Positions 9,451-19,364 of a stretch of DNA of 22,645 nt are shown here, one piece after another. The DNA is taken from assembly GCA_004151065.3 (NCBI GenBank), contig NWUY0300045898.1:5954-28598 (forward strand), in the 5' to 3' direction. The DNA comes from Larix sibirica. Taxonomy: Eukaryota; Streptophyta; Pinopsida; Pinales; Pinaceae. The position numbers and the translations under genes are program-made. The notes beneath the pieces were generated by a model that saw only the letters and a program-made list of their open reading frames with translations, had not been told where the DNA came from and searched no databases. Each line of letters begins with the position of its first letter. Position 1 is the stretch's first letter.

Positions 9451-10100
9451 AAAACATCATTAAAAAGAAAATAAGGAGTGAATTTCAATCTCATGTCTCT
9501 CCTTTTCTTAGGTTCTAGGTTGATAGGAGCATACCTATGAGTAAGGAAAAACTTAATATCATCATACCAGGGGTCTGCAAGTACATAAATGAGACAAATA
9601 TGGTCGTCTTCTGTCTTTTCTTCACCATTCTACTCTACTTCACTGGCGGACAGTGCAGATAACTTGCATAATCCTTGTCCACGAACAACCTTAGCATGTC
9701 TTATTTCTAGATCATATCCATGTAATGTTTTCATCCAATGTGTGCACTTCTCCCATAGCTCTTTCTGAATCAAAATGTTCTGAACTGTTTTTCCACTTCT
9801 AGATAACTATTTTCTACTCCTTTGAAATTCAAGCTCATGAAGGATATTGGGATCTCATCACCTTCAATATCCGGTTGTGTAAGGATTGCAGCATATGAAA
9901 TATCAGTAGCAAATGTATATAAAAGAAAATATTTTGAGAAATCAGGGCACATTAATGTAGTTGCTTCTGCAATTGCTTCCCTAATTCTACAAAAAGATTA
10001 TTTCTATAATTCATCCCATCTGAATGTTGCATCATTTTTAATCATATCATGTATTGGTTTAACAATCTGAGCGAAACTAGGGATAAATATCCTAACAAAA
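9451..10100 (-). pseudogene. Gypsy-type RNase H and linker to integrase, with internal deletion
   Basis: This is the standard RNase H that follows RT and degrades the RNA strand during copying. Visible are FRWDEL, CPDFSKYFLLYTFATDISYA (the Asp of ATDIS corresponds to the first catalytic Asp), AILTQPDIEGDEIPISFMS and YLEVEKQFRTF. After this the sequence jumps directly to WEKCTHWMKTLHGYDLEIRH and VVRGQGLCKLSALS, the linker found before gypsy integrase. Compared with the usual gypsy pattern roughly 30 residues between EKQ..F and the QK motif are missing, which removes part of the RNase H C-terminal half. The linker continues to the zinc domain of integrase. A TAG and frame changes are present. 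Confidence 0.75.
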
Positions 10101-10870
10101 ATATTTTTTCCCAAAAAGGATTGCATAGAATTTTTTGTACCGAGAAAACTTAACTGGGATATAGCTTTGGTTCGTTCAGGATCAATCATTATGCTATGTT
10201 TAGAGACTAAAAACCCAAGTAACTTACCTTCAGTTGCAACAAAGATGGACTTGTTAGGATTGAGTGAGATATTGTATTTCCTACATCATTTCGAGAACTT
10301 GCCTGAGATGCGTAAGGTGATAAAATATTCTTTTAGAAAAGACTGTGATGTCATCTAAATAAATTACAACAAAATTATGGATCAAACCCCTGAAAGCGAT
10401 ATCCATCGCCCTTTGAAAAGTAGCACCTGAGTTAATTAATACAAAAGCCATTTTCTTGTAAGAGAAATTGTCCCAAGGGGTCCTTATGCAGTTTTTAATT
10501 GATCAGGGTGTGATACTAATACCTGGTTGTACCCATAAAAACCATCCAATAATGAAAACATTTCAGATCCAGACACATTTTGTAATATATGTTCCATCAA
10601 GGGTAAAGGGTAATTATCTTTCTCAAAGGCCCTGTTCAGATTATAGAAATTAACACAAAGACATATATCCCCATTCTTTTTCCGTACTGGAATGATATTT
10701 GTAACCCATTGGGTATGCCTAACAAGAAATATAATTATGGCTTAAAGAATCTTGTCAAGTTCTTTTTTGTTGAAGGTTCTAAACTTGGGTGCATTTTTCG
10801 CAGTTTCTATTGATAAGGTTTAGTGTTTGGCTTCATGGGTATGTTGTGTTGCATAATATTTGTATCAAAC
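10101..10870 (-). pseudogene. Ty3/gypsy reverse transcriptase, decayed
   Basis: The RT copies element RNA into DNA from a tRNA primer. It begins NIMQHNIPMKPNTKPYQ, followed by a stop and then KLRKMHPSLEP. A frameshift near 10,775 leads into KKELDKIL and the conserved TQWVTNIIPVRKKNGDICLC (fingers). Next come NYPLPLMEHILQNV, SLLDGFYGYNQ with the first catalytic Asp near 10,530, a frameshift near 10,440-10,490, and the catalytic YLDD box at 10350-10361. The thumb and connection read YNISLNPNKSIF, LLGFLVSKHSIMIDPERTKA and QSFLGKNIFVRIFIPSFAQI. All three motif blocks that bind metal or nucleotide are recognisable. Several stops and frameshifts make it inactive. Confidence 0.9.
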
Positions 10871-11330
10871 GTTTTTAGGTCCATGTGAAGACATCCCTAA
10901 ATTCTTTAAATAATTTGATAAATGCAGCTCTCTTAGTAGGAGAACATTCTGTACCAAGATTAATGTGTTGAGGGTTATGTTCAATTCCTAGATTCATTGT
11001 CTGATAATTCATACAAGAACTATTGGTTTTACAATTGGTGACCTTTTTAAACTTGTCATGTAGATCATACAAAATTTCTAGTATGTAAGTTTCTAAAGTG
11101 GATTGGATAGGATCTTGATGAGAAGACAGAAATCGATCATGGCTCTCTTCATAAATGGAAACATCTCTAAAAGTATCCTAGGAGGTGAGGAATTTGACTA
11201 TATAACGATCATCATCAAAGTCCTTACAATTGGTAATGTTATTAGGAATAGAGCGTTTGTACATTAGTTCTATAGAAAATTCTTCAGGGTCAAACCCTTC
11301 TACAGGCATGAGTTTAGAGGTAATGCTAGA
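10871..11330 (-). pseudogene. Linker between extra RNase H and RT (left copy of duplicated segment)
   Basis: On the minus strand this is the stretch between the extra RNase H and RT. Its last part, 10875-11072, ends FIKLFKEFRDVFTWT, the typical lead-in to a gypsy RT. The preceding part reads KLMPVEGFDPEEFSIELMYK, DDDRYIVKFLTS, then a TAG and DTFRDVSIYEES. It is identical to 11735-12115 in the overlapping part. No catalytic motif is present; it is probably a spacer of the polyprotein. Confidence 0.6.
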
Positions 11331-11733
11331 AAGAAGATCTGCATCAAAGTTATGAGAGCTAGGGAAAGAATTAATGCTAAAGGCTTCAAAATAATTAATC
11401 AAATCTCATACCTCACGTTGATAATTCTTTAAATGAGCTGAAACACAATGAATCGCATTCCTAACTTGCCGCACAATTATTTCTAAGTCCCCGTAAACCT
11501 TAATGGCTTTAACATTCAAATCAATTTCCTTTTTTAAACCTCGAATCCATGCCTCATACTCAGCTACATTATTTGTGCATTCAAATTCAAGACTACAAGC
11601 TATCATGATTTCATTTCCTGTTGGATGGATTAAAACACATCCAGATCCAGCTCCTTCTTTGGACCTGGAACCATCAAAAAATAAGGTCCAACAAGTCTTA
11701 TCTAAATGAAAATTGGTATTTACATCATATACA
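10950..11733. repeat. Left copy of 785-bp direct repeat
   Basis: The segment repeats at 11735 with a constant offset of 785 bp. By eye the first ~590 bp are identical to the right copy, and the last ~190 bp before the N differ at roughly a dozen positions. The offset is not a multiple of three and both ends cut through domains. Confidence 0.95.
11331..11700 (-). pseudogene. Duplicated partial extra RNase H (left copy)
   Basis: This second copy of the extra RNase H begins within the FDGSRSKEGAG region near 11,680 and runs through ECTNNVAEYEAWIRGLKKE, KVYGDLEIIVRQVRN, a TGA, and SHNFDADLL. It differs from the right copy by a few residues such as IRGL versus IQGL. It lacks the protease that should precede it because the repeat starts inside the domain linker. 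It is probably an assembly duplicate of 12100-12481, not a second real domain. Confidence 0.6.
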
Positions 11734-11734
11734 N
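11734..11734. other. Undetermined base (N) at the junction of the 785-bp repeat
   Basis: A single N lies exactly between the two repeat copies, as expected where two overlapping contigs were abutted without merging. Confidence 0.9.
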
Positions 11735-12518
11735 TGTACCAAGATTAATGTGTTGAGGGTTATGTTCAATTCCTAGATTCATTGTCTGATAATTCATACA
11801 AGAACTATTGGTTTTACAATTGGTGACCTTTTTAAACTTGTCATGTAGATCATACAAAATTTCTAGTATGTAAGTTTCTAAAGTGGATTGGATAGGATCT
11901 TGATGAGAAGACAGAAATCGATCATGGCTCTCTTCATAAATGGAAACATCTCTAAAAGTATCCTAGGAGGTGAGGAATTTGACTATATAACGATCATCAT
12001 CAAAGTCCTTACAATTGGTAATGTTATTAGGAATAGAGCGTTTGTACATTAGTTCTATAGAAAATTCTTCAGGGTCAAACCCTTCTACAGGCATGAGTTT
12101 AGAGGTAATGCTAGAAAGAAGATCTGCATCAAAGTTATGAGAGCTAGGGAAAGAATTAATGCTAAAGGCTTCAAAATAATTAATCAAATCTCATACCTCA
12201 CGTTGATAATTCTTTAAATGAGCTGAAACACAATGAATCGCATTCCTAACTTGCCGCACAATTATTTCTAAGTCCCCGTAAACCTTAATGGCTTTAACAT
12301 TCAAATCAATTTCCTTTTTTAAACCTTGAATCCATGCCTCGTACTCAGCTACATTATTTGTGCATTCAAATTCTAATCTACAAGCTATCATGATTTCATT
12401 TCCTGTTGGATGGATTAAAACACATCCGGATCCAGCTCCTTCTTTGGACCTGGAACCATCAAAAAATAAGGTCCAACAAGTCTTATCTAAACGAAAATTA
12501 GTATTTACATTATGTAAC
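11735..12518. repeat. Right copy of 785-bp direct repeat
   Basis: This is the partner of 10950-11733. Its right part joins smoothly, in frame, to the protease region, so this copy preserves the native order protease then extra RNase H then linker. Confidence 0.95.
12100..12481 (-). pseudogene. Extra (plant/archaeal-like) RNase H domain located before RT
   Basis: It starts WTLFFDGSRSKEGAG, with catalytic Asp in FDGS, then GCVLIHPTGNEI, NNVAEYEAWIQGLKK with catalytic Glu, KVYGDLEIIVRQV with the third acidic residue, and, after a TGA that replaces a Trp-like codon at 12188-12190, SHNFDADLL with the fourth Asp. This is the RNase H type with an NNxAEYEA motif seen in cellular plant RNases H and in the added domain of Tat/Ogre elements, distinct from the gypsy RNase H at 9.5-10.1 kb. 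It sits between protease and RT, whereas the layout I know best for Ogre has it after the gypsy RNase H. All four catalytic acids are kept. Confidence 0.8.
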
Positions 12519-13125
12519 ATGGTTTGCGACGACTCTACCTGCGCGAAGTGCATTACCTTTGATTTTCTATCAAATCCAACATAAGGCGATATATCAGCTG
12601 GTAAATCCCCGAAAAAGATATCCATGGTATAATTTCCAAAATGGGGAATGGGGACTGAGGATGGTTCACTTGGATCGTTCAAATCAGTGATTTTTTGTTT
12701 GAGGTAAGGTTCCTTATCAACCATGATCTTATTAGGTTTATCATTATAGGGGAGCCACAGGTGAGACCAAACAGTGGTGAAGTATCCCTTAAGTTTATGA
12801 GACCAATCTCGGCTTAGCCACATTCCATAAGCTTCTGGAACGTCAACTATGACTATGTCGATCGTCTGGTGGATCTGGGGGTCTGAAGACAACCTGATTA
12901 GAACATTTTTCAATTCCCCCACTACCTCGACCTTAGATGGATCTAATTGGAAAATTTGGGTAGATGATGGCTCAAGTTGTGCATTCAATTTCTTACATAC
13001 AGAGAGAGGTGTCACATTAGATGAAGCCCCCGAGTCTATCATGCAGTTATGTACGTTTCTATTGAAAATTTCAAATGATAAAAGAAATGGAGGAGTATTT
13101 AAATTATTTCCTAGTAAGGAGAGGT
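12482..13125 (-). pseudogene. Ty3/gypsy aspartic protease and linker
   Basis: The protease cleaves the Gag-Pol polyprotein. PPFLLSFEIFNRNVHNCMID leads into the active-site triad in DSGASSNVTPLSVCKKL (13,036 downward). IDIVIVDVPEAYGMWLSRDW follows, the usual retropepsin C-terminal wording, and then YFTTVWSHLWLPYNDKP. A linker of about 80 residues with acidic and Pro-rich character connects it to the extra RNase H in the same frame (12191-13042 is open for 283 codons). The frame differs from that of the gag end at 13,111, which could reflect a programmed frameshift in the ancestor or simply decay. The Met at 13042 is internal; the domain begins upstream. Confidence 0.85.
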
Positions 13126-15041
13126 AGATGATTGCTGACTTATATGAGTGGTTGGATTTTCAAAAGCGTTATGGTCCACCGCATCACTGGATGTAAAAGT
13201 CTTCAGAATTGTTTCACGGATTGCCAGGATCTTCATTAGATCAAACAACGAAATGTTAGCGGGGGTTTTCTTGATATCTTCAATAGGGTCGTAGGCCATG
13301 TCGGGCGTAATATTATCCCTGAATGGTGTGGATCTAGGGTTTGCAGACATGTTCTTATTCAGGTTTGATGTAGATGGGGAGTCCTAATCTAATTGCGCTT
13401 TTCAATGGGTATTTTACATATGTTGCATGGCATAGACCGTTTCAAAATCATCATCTAAAAAGTTTTCTGTTAGATCTGAGAAATAATTGATAGTGTCCTG
13501 ATGGTTTTGGCTGTCATGGAATTCTTCATGAAATTGTTGATTATTGGAAAAACTAATTTCACCTTCTTCGGAGGGAGGTTGAGGGCCCTTAATCATAGCC
13601 TTAAGAATTGAATTGAGATCTTTAACATTTAATCCCTTGTAGGGAGGCATATTCTGATTCTGATTTGGCACATAAGGTCAATGGCTTCATTAGAGACTTG
13701 TTGTAATACCTTTTGGAGGTTCTCCATGTCTAACGTCCCTTGGTCCATTTTAGGGACAAATGGTTTGGGAGGTGGTTTGGGTTTCTTGTGGGAAGTAGTT
13801 GGTTGTTCATTTCCAGCCTTCGGATTTCCCTTCAGACTCAACATGTCTTTCTCGAATAATATGGATTCATTAAATACTTCATGAAGAGTGGTCTTGTGAG
13901 ATTGTTTGACCCACATAGTTATAGGAACGGGAAGAGTTTTTCATAGTAAGCTATAATCAAATTTTCGGTTGGCATGGACTCAGCAAGAATTTTATTTTTC
14001 AAGGTTAAAAACCTTTGATTGAAGTCCTTGATTCTCTCTTTAGTCTCCATTTTCATGGTATACAGATCCATCACAAGATCCTCCAGTGTCTTGTCATCAT
14101 AAAATTTCTCGAGAAAGAGTTTCTCAAATTATTCCCATGAGTGGATAGTTTGAGGTTCTTGAGAAATACCAGGTTGAAGCTTTACCCTCGAAAGTGTAGG
14201 GAAAGAGTCTGCAAACTATGTCTTCATGTTCAACATTGTGCAATCAGATAGACAACATGAATTTCTTCACGTGATCTTTCGCTGGTTGCTTATTGTCAGG
14301 ATCATACTTAGGCAAAAACTTTTTAGGATGCTTTGGAAGAGGGTGTTGTCGCCCTGGAACAACCATTCCATCCTGATCCAACCAGGGTCTATTCTGATTA
14401 TTAGTCATATGTCAATTTTCTCTACCTTGGTCACCGATATCACTAGAATGGTGGTCGGAAGAACTTTCACCTAAACTATCATTGTCAGATGAGTCGTATG
14501 GAGAATCAGGAGGACATGGGGGTATCCCTGGTCTACCTATCCCAGGAATCGACATGTGATGATTAGGAGATGAGGTTTCCACGACTTGATGATCGTATTA
14601 GAACAAACTGTCGTTTGGTCCCAAAGTAGGATCCGGACAAGCATGTCCTATTAATATATCGTGAAGTATTTGGTTTGGACGTTCCAACCATGGATCATTT
14701 TATGATACTGTATCGGTTTCAAGATCAGTATTATCAGTCGAAGCGGTTTGCAATCGTCAGGATAATCGCTCTTGCAGTTTGCGGATCCTGGAAAGCCTAG
14801 ATTGTGATCTAGCTAAAATTTGCCGTGAATTTTCAATATGTTCCCTGAGTTCGAGACGTTCATGGAAAGGAGTGAGAACAACAGTTCATGTCTCAAGTTG
14901 ATTCAACTGTTGAAGTGGCGTAGGGATGATCTCGGGTTGTGAAGAAGTGACAGGAGCGGATGTGACTGGTGGGATGGTATGACTACGTGTTGCGATTGGA
15001 GAACGTGTTGGAGGAGGTCTACTCTGATTGGGTTTAGCCAT
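13111..15041 (-). pseudogene. Ty3/gypsy gag, decayed
   Basis: Gag forms the cytoplasmic particle. The ATG at 15041 opens MAKPNQSRPPPTRSP, a Pro/Thr-rich N-terminus, followed by a charged helix (ERLELREHIENSRQILARS). The conserved retrotransposon gag core is at about 14,420-14,150: RPWLDQDGMVV, PKHPKKFLPKYDP, HVKKFMLSI, then FPYTFEGKASTWYFS. Downstream are NEQPTTSHKKPKPPPKPF and, after a one-base frameshift near 13,670, NQNMPPYKGLNVKDLNSIL, an acidic stretch (NFLDDDFETVYAMQ) and a tail ending SQQSSTSPY at 13111. No zinc knuckle is visible. Several stops, mostly TAG, TAA or TGA in place of Gln or Arg, break it. An upstream open frame, 15048-15260, is in the same phase and separated by a single TAG, so the true start could be 15260. 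Confidence 0.75.
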
Positions 15042-15047
15042 TAAAAT

Positions 15048-15260
15048 CTAAATTTCCCTCCTTCTAGTGCCATTTTTTGATGCCCCATAGGTGGCTGGAA
15101 TAGATTGGGGGTCAACGTTAAGGATAGTGATCTGATCCAGGAACTTCAAGGAACTTTTTGCAAGGGCTCCTCTATTTCCTTGTAATTTAATGACCACTTC
15201 CGACGAATTTAAGCCTTTATTGGATTTGTCTAATTTTATTCTCCTCCTTGTGGGAGACAT
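15048..15260 (-). pseudogene. Possible N-terminal extension of gag or small leader ORF
   Basis: Seventy codons start MSPTRRRIKLDKSNK, are basic, and end GTRRREI at a TAG. The frame is identical to that of the gag ATG 219 bases downstream, so the TAG may be a mutation and this may be the real gag N-terminus. No domain is recognised. Alternatively it is a chance frame in the leader. Confidence 0.35.
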
Positions 15261-15990
15261 AGAATAAAGGAAAAATAGATCATATGTAACCTAATATATG
15301 AATGAAGAAGATAAATATCAGTTTCCAGACAGAGACAACGTCCTGAAGAAAATTAGTTAAATTGTTAAGTTATGTTACTAATGATATCTTTGAAATAAAT
15401 AAAACAGGAAGAAAAATCCCCCTATTTCATGAAACCCCTATTGATGAAAATCAACTGAAACATCAAATTATCAAACCGGCTTTCATATCACAGAAACATA
15501 GTATTTAAACTAATAAACAAAGTAGAGGGAATAGTAATCACTAAATCAATATATCAAAGTGTTATCGATCCAATAGGAAACATGTGATTAACATAAATGA
15601 TCATAAAACATTATTATTAACCTGCAACCACATAACATCAACCATGTAAAAATTTAGATCAAATCCATATGAATCTTAACATTCAAGATTTTAATAATTT
15701 AATAAAAGAAAAGGAACAGCATCAAAAAAAGGAAACTTTATCTCAATCCATGTGGAAATCAAATGCAGGCCAGATCCATCTCTCATTGACCGGTTTGCAA
15801 AAAATTACAATCAAGTTTTTTTTAGAAATATTTTCCTAATAGGTATGATACAAAAATTACATCAGAGCTTCCACAACTTCTCCTTCTGTAACCCCTTTCA
15901 CCCCCCTCTAGATCAAAATAAAAATAATTACAAATTGGGTCATAGATCCACAAAAGGAGGCCAATTGTCCTACATCTAAGGGATACAAAC
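15261..15990 (-). other. AT-rich spacer between ORF1 and gag
   Basis: About 730 bp show no coding signal on either strand and have a high A+T content. In the element's orientation it separates the ORF1 stop from the gag start. It might hold signals for separate expression of gag-pol, but none can be pointed out. Confidence 0.5.
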
Positions 15991-18987
15991 CTAATTTCCT
16001 TGATCTGGATTGGTTATGTAAACTTTCCATGCAGTGTATACATCCAACATGTGGAAAACATCAGGATAATCTACATGCTCAACTTGCAGTTGAGCCTTAC
16101 ACAAATAGGATTTAATGTCCTTGTTGTAGATCTTAGACCATGAATCTAGAAATCTTTGTAGAGTAATATGCAATTGATTTGGATCCATAATGAAGGATAT
16201 GAAAAGAGAAATGTCCAATTGAGTAGCATCACCTATGGAATGAGCCATTTTCTCGCTCTGGTCTTCCACTTCAGTAACTCTCAAGTTATCTGGAACTGAG
16301 TCTGCCAACTCAGTAAAAAAGGCATCTCCATATTCTCCATATGATTATCTGTCAACATCCATTGTCTAGCACAAAATTTCTATCCCTTTTCGATCATTTC
16401 AGCCACTTCCTCACAAACCAGTGCCCAAGACTTGATGGAAATTCTGACTCTCATTAATTTTAACTTAACAAGGTGAGGAAGAGTCTATGGGATATTTTTT
16501 AAGTGTTCCTTCCACTCACACAACTGCTCATAAGTTGAACGTGCTTTCTTTCTTCTCTCTACATGGTCATCTAGAAGCTCTGTCAAACATTCAAAGGAAT
16601 TAAAGTCATCCTAAATTTCATTGAGGCCCAAAAAATACCGAGTTTGGGTCTACTTGAGTTTTTTGTTACTGGAAATAGCTTCATCTTTGAATTCCTGAAC
16701 AGTCAATTTGAAAAACCTAGAAAAATAGCTATGTTCTTTAGTTTTCTCTAATTGAACATTAAGGTCATCCAAAGAATTAGCTTGCTCCACTACTTTTTCT
16801 TCAACAATTTTCTTTTATTGTATGAGTTGATGGATTTGATTCTAAAGATTCTGTATAATGGTGTTATGCTCAGCTTTCAAATATTCCATCTATTTTGTCA
16901 AATGGAGGAGTCACATTTGAGGTTAATGGAAGATTGGGTTGAGAGGTTGTAGGTTGGTGGGAAGTGGTCTGACTAGCTGAAGGATTCAATATTATATTTG
17001 TGGGTGGATCGAAAGCTAGTGTACTTGTGTCAGAAGGGTTAAGTGTGTCAGATGGATCATGAGGAGAAGTGGATATGTCCTATTGCATTGGGTCATCCAT
17101 AATGGGTGTATCTGACATGCTAGTATATTGAGAGTGATGAGGGCTATTACCATTGACAAACTGAGTGGGATTATCAATAGATGGTTGTGAGGATTCTTGA
17201 GTCACAGGTGTTGGATTGACTACTTCTATAGGTTTCTCTTCTTCTAAATCAATGATTTCATTCGTAGAAGTGTGAAGAGGAGGATTGACTATTAGTTTAG
17301 TCAACTTCTCAGTCTTGACATGAATATCAGAAAGTATTTTGGGAACAGAGGAAGCATCATAAACGGATTGAACATGACTAGAGTACTTACTTTGGATGGC
17401 TTGGGTCTCTTGTTTGAGTAGGTTGATATTTTGGATGGGAGTAGTAGAAGGACCCTGCCCCATAGGTTGCTTACCTTTCTTATTTTCTAACTCTTGTTGT
17501 GTACTGGATTGAGATATAGTCAAACTCAAAACTATAGCTTTATTGGTAGCTTCCAAGGCTTCCTTAGCACCCTCATGTTGTTCTTGGAAGAAACTGTTCC
17601 TTTCTTCCAATACTCTGAATTTATGTTGATGATGTGCTTCATGTATCAAAATCCTTTGGTATGCATCAGGTAATATTCTAAGAACTTCTTCAAAATAATG
17701 AGCATTCTGATAAATGATTTCATTTGGCTTGACTTCATGTACATAAGAGTTCTTAAGATGTTCCTAAACAAGTTGTTCTGCTATAAGACCCTTTGGGTCA
17801 TGCATTATCTTTACTACAAACCCTAACTTGAGCCAATCCATTTCCTTGGCTAAGGTGATGTCATTGGTTTCATTTGAAATGGCTAGATGTCCAGTGTACA
17901 TTGGAAATTTAGGCCATGCTCTCCTCTTTGAGGAATGGAATTGGACATGAACTTCCTCATACACAGTCTGAAAGGCTACCTCTGAGAGCACCATTCTATC
18001 TGGGAAAATCCTAGGGAGGAGGTGAACTGAATTAATTCCCCAAATCCTTATATAAGTAAAATATTCTCCCACATACCAGTATCTTATAGTGGAAATTAAA
18101 GAGATGGCATCCTATCAGATTATGGGAGAAGGCCTTTTGAAAATTGCATAATAAACTGCACTTATGAATTTATCAAAAATATCATAAATTTGGGGGGAAT
18201 AACCATATTCCCACAAGATTGAGCAGTAGATGTGGATAGGGGGTTTCTCCCTAGTCCAATTCCATTTCATTGCAGTATAAGAGAAGGATGAATAGATGAT
18301 GTCCATCATATATGCAGACATGAAAAACCTAGGTTTTTAAACCTCTAGAGTTTTCTGCACAGCCGCAATGGCATCTCAAAAAGTGAAAGAGAATATTTGG
18401 GCCCAATTGAAGATCTTACCAGTAACCGTGATGTAATTTGATAAGGGATCCCACTCCAGTTTGAAGTATTGGCAGGTCTGATCTCCATAGAACTGACACA
18501 GCATGGTCGGAAGCAGTTTGTAAGGCTCCCTGAGGAGAGAAATGGGATATTGTTTGTTGGTTCTGAGAACAAATGTATCCGGGTCCACCATCCAGGACTT
18601 AAGAAGCACGTCAGGTTCATACTTGGTATCGAAGGCTCTAATGAAGTCCTGTGTGAGTAGCTATTGGGGGGTCTTTAAGCTATAAATTCTAGAAAAGATA
18701 TCCGGATTGAAGGAAGAATACACGACCTGGTCAGAATAACTCAAAGTGCTGGTTGGGATGTCCGCGTAGTCAATCATCCAATTCACTAGGTCCATGAATG
18801 GCATTACTGTGGGTCGTGTAGAAATTGCATGCAATTGGGAATTATTGATATTCTGGTACAATGGGGCGTCATCCTTAAATTCAGAGAAGTCATCCCTGTT
18901 GAATATGTTGTATGAATAGAACCCGAAGTTAGGGTCTTTGAAATTCAATTCCTCAGTCGCGGCCTTGGACCTGGTTCTCTTTTCCAT
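15991..18987 (-). pseudogene. ORF1: ~1,000-codon protein of unknown function upstream of gag
   Basis: The frame starts at an ATG at 18987-18985 (MEKRTRSKAATEELNFKD) and ends at 15991, a span of 999 codons in one phase. Stops interrupt it (for example at 18661, 18376, 18115, 17764 and 17080), and a pair of compensating frameshifts lies near 16,875 and 16,330. The first ~400 codons are an aromatic-rich globular region: FMDLVNWMIDYADIPTSTL, PYKLLPTMLCQFYGDQTCQY, GKIFNWAQIFSF, FMSAYMMDIIYSSFSYTAM, PPIHIYCSILWEYGY, GEYFTYIRIWGINSVHLLPR. A helical part follows (HQHKFRVLEERNSFFQEQHE), then a Ser/Thr/Pro/Gln-rich segment, and a C-terminal coiled-coil-like region (EEKVVEQANSLDDLNVQLEK), ending VYITNPDQGN. 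I recognise no catalytic motif. Position and strand suggest an Ogre-like ORF1 of the same element; it could instead be a neighbouring gene-bearing insertion. Confidence 0.6.
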
Positions 18988-19002
18988 TTCGAAAAGATAT
19001 GC

Positions 19003-19077
19003 CTGCAAAATCGGAAAGAAACATAAGTAACTCATAAATGCATGAAATCTATCCGAACAGTACTAGATAAATCATAC
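19003..19077 (-). other. Possible 75-nt leader intron before ORF1
   Basis: On the minus strand a donor-like TAG|GTATGAT lies at 19078/19077. An acceptor TTTCCGATTTTGCAG ends at 19003, only 15 bases before the ORF1 ATG. The enclosed 75 bp are AT-rich, as is usual for small plant introns. Short exonic sequence GCATATCTTTTCGAA precedes the ATG. This is prediction only. Confidence 0.35.
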
Positions 19078-19364
19078 CTACAAATCGAATGAACAAATTA
19101 AACTAACTCGGGAAGGATCGAACGTTGAATGCAATGCTACCGGTGTGCTCAAGCAAGAATTTATTGTGCGGTAATGGCTGGAAATTCAAATTTTGATTAA
19201 GTAGAGATTAAGTTAGATCACTATTAATTATGCATTAATTGGAGTAGGTGTCCAACAGGACCGATGGTTAATTTTTAAACGATGGATCATTTTGATTGGA
19301 TGGCACGTAGTTCAAGATATTTGGCATGTGCATTGCAATTGGCATCCGACGTGTGAATTGGTTT
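19078..19364 (-). other. Leader / possible LTR portion upstream of ORF1
   Basis: No coding signal is present. This is the 5' flank of ORF1 and would hold the end of the 5' LTR and primer-binding site if the element is complete, but I cannot place either with confidence. Confidence 0.35.

Noticed and set aside
9822-10653. Several plus-strand open frames over the gypsy RT and RNase H
   Set aside because: The minus strand carries clear RT and RNase H motifs here; the plus-strand frames are their shadows.
11178-11402. Second, independent RNase H tail as a genuine tandem domain duplication
   Set aside because: Near-identity to 11963-12187, the frame-breaking offset and the N at the junction favour an assembly artefact.
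15056-15072. TGGCACTAGAAGGAGGG on the minus strand, vaguely like a TGGCGCC-type gypsy primer-binding site
   Set aside because: It matches only about half of the usual tRNA-Asp-type site, lies inside an open frame in phase with gag, and would place the LTR over non-repeated sequence and exclude ORF1. No LTR copy supports it.
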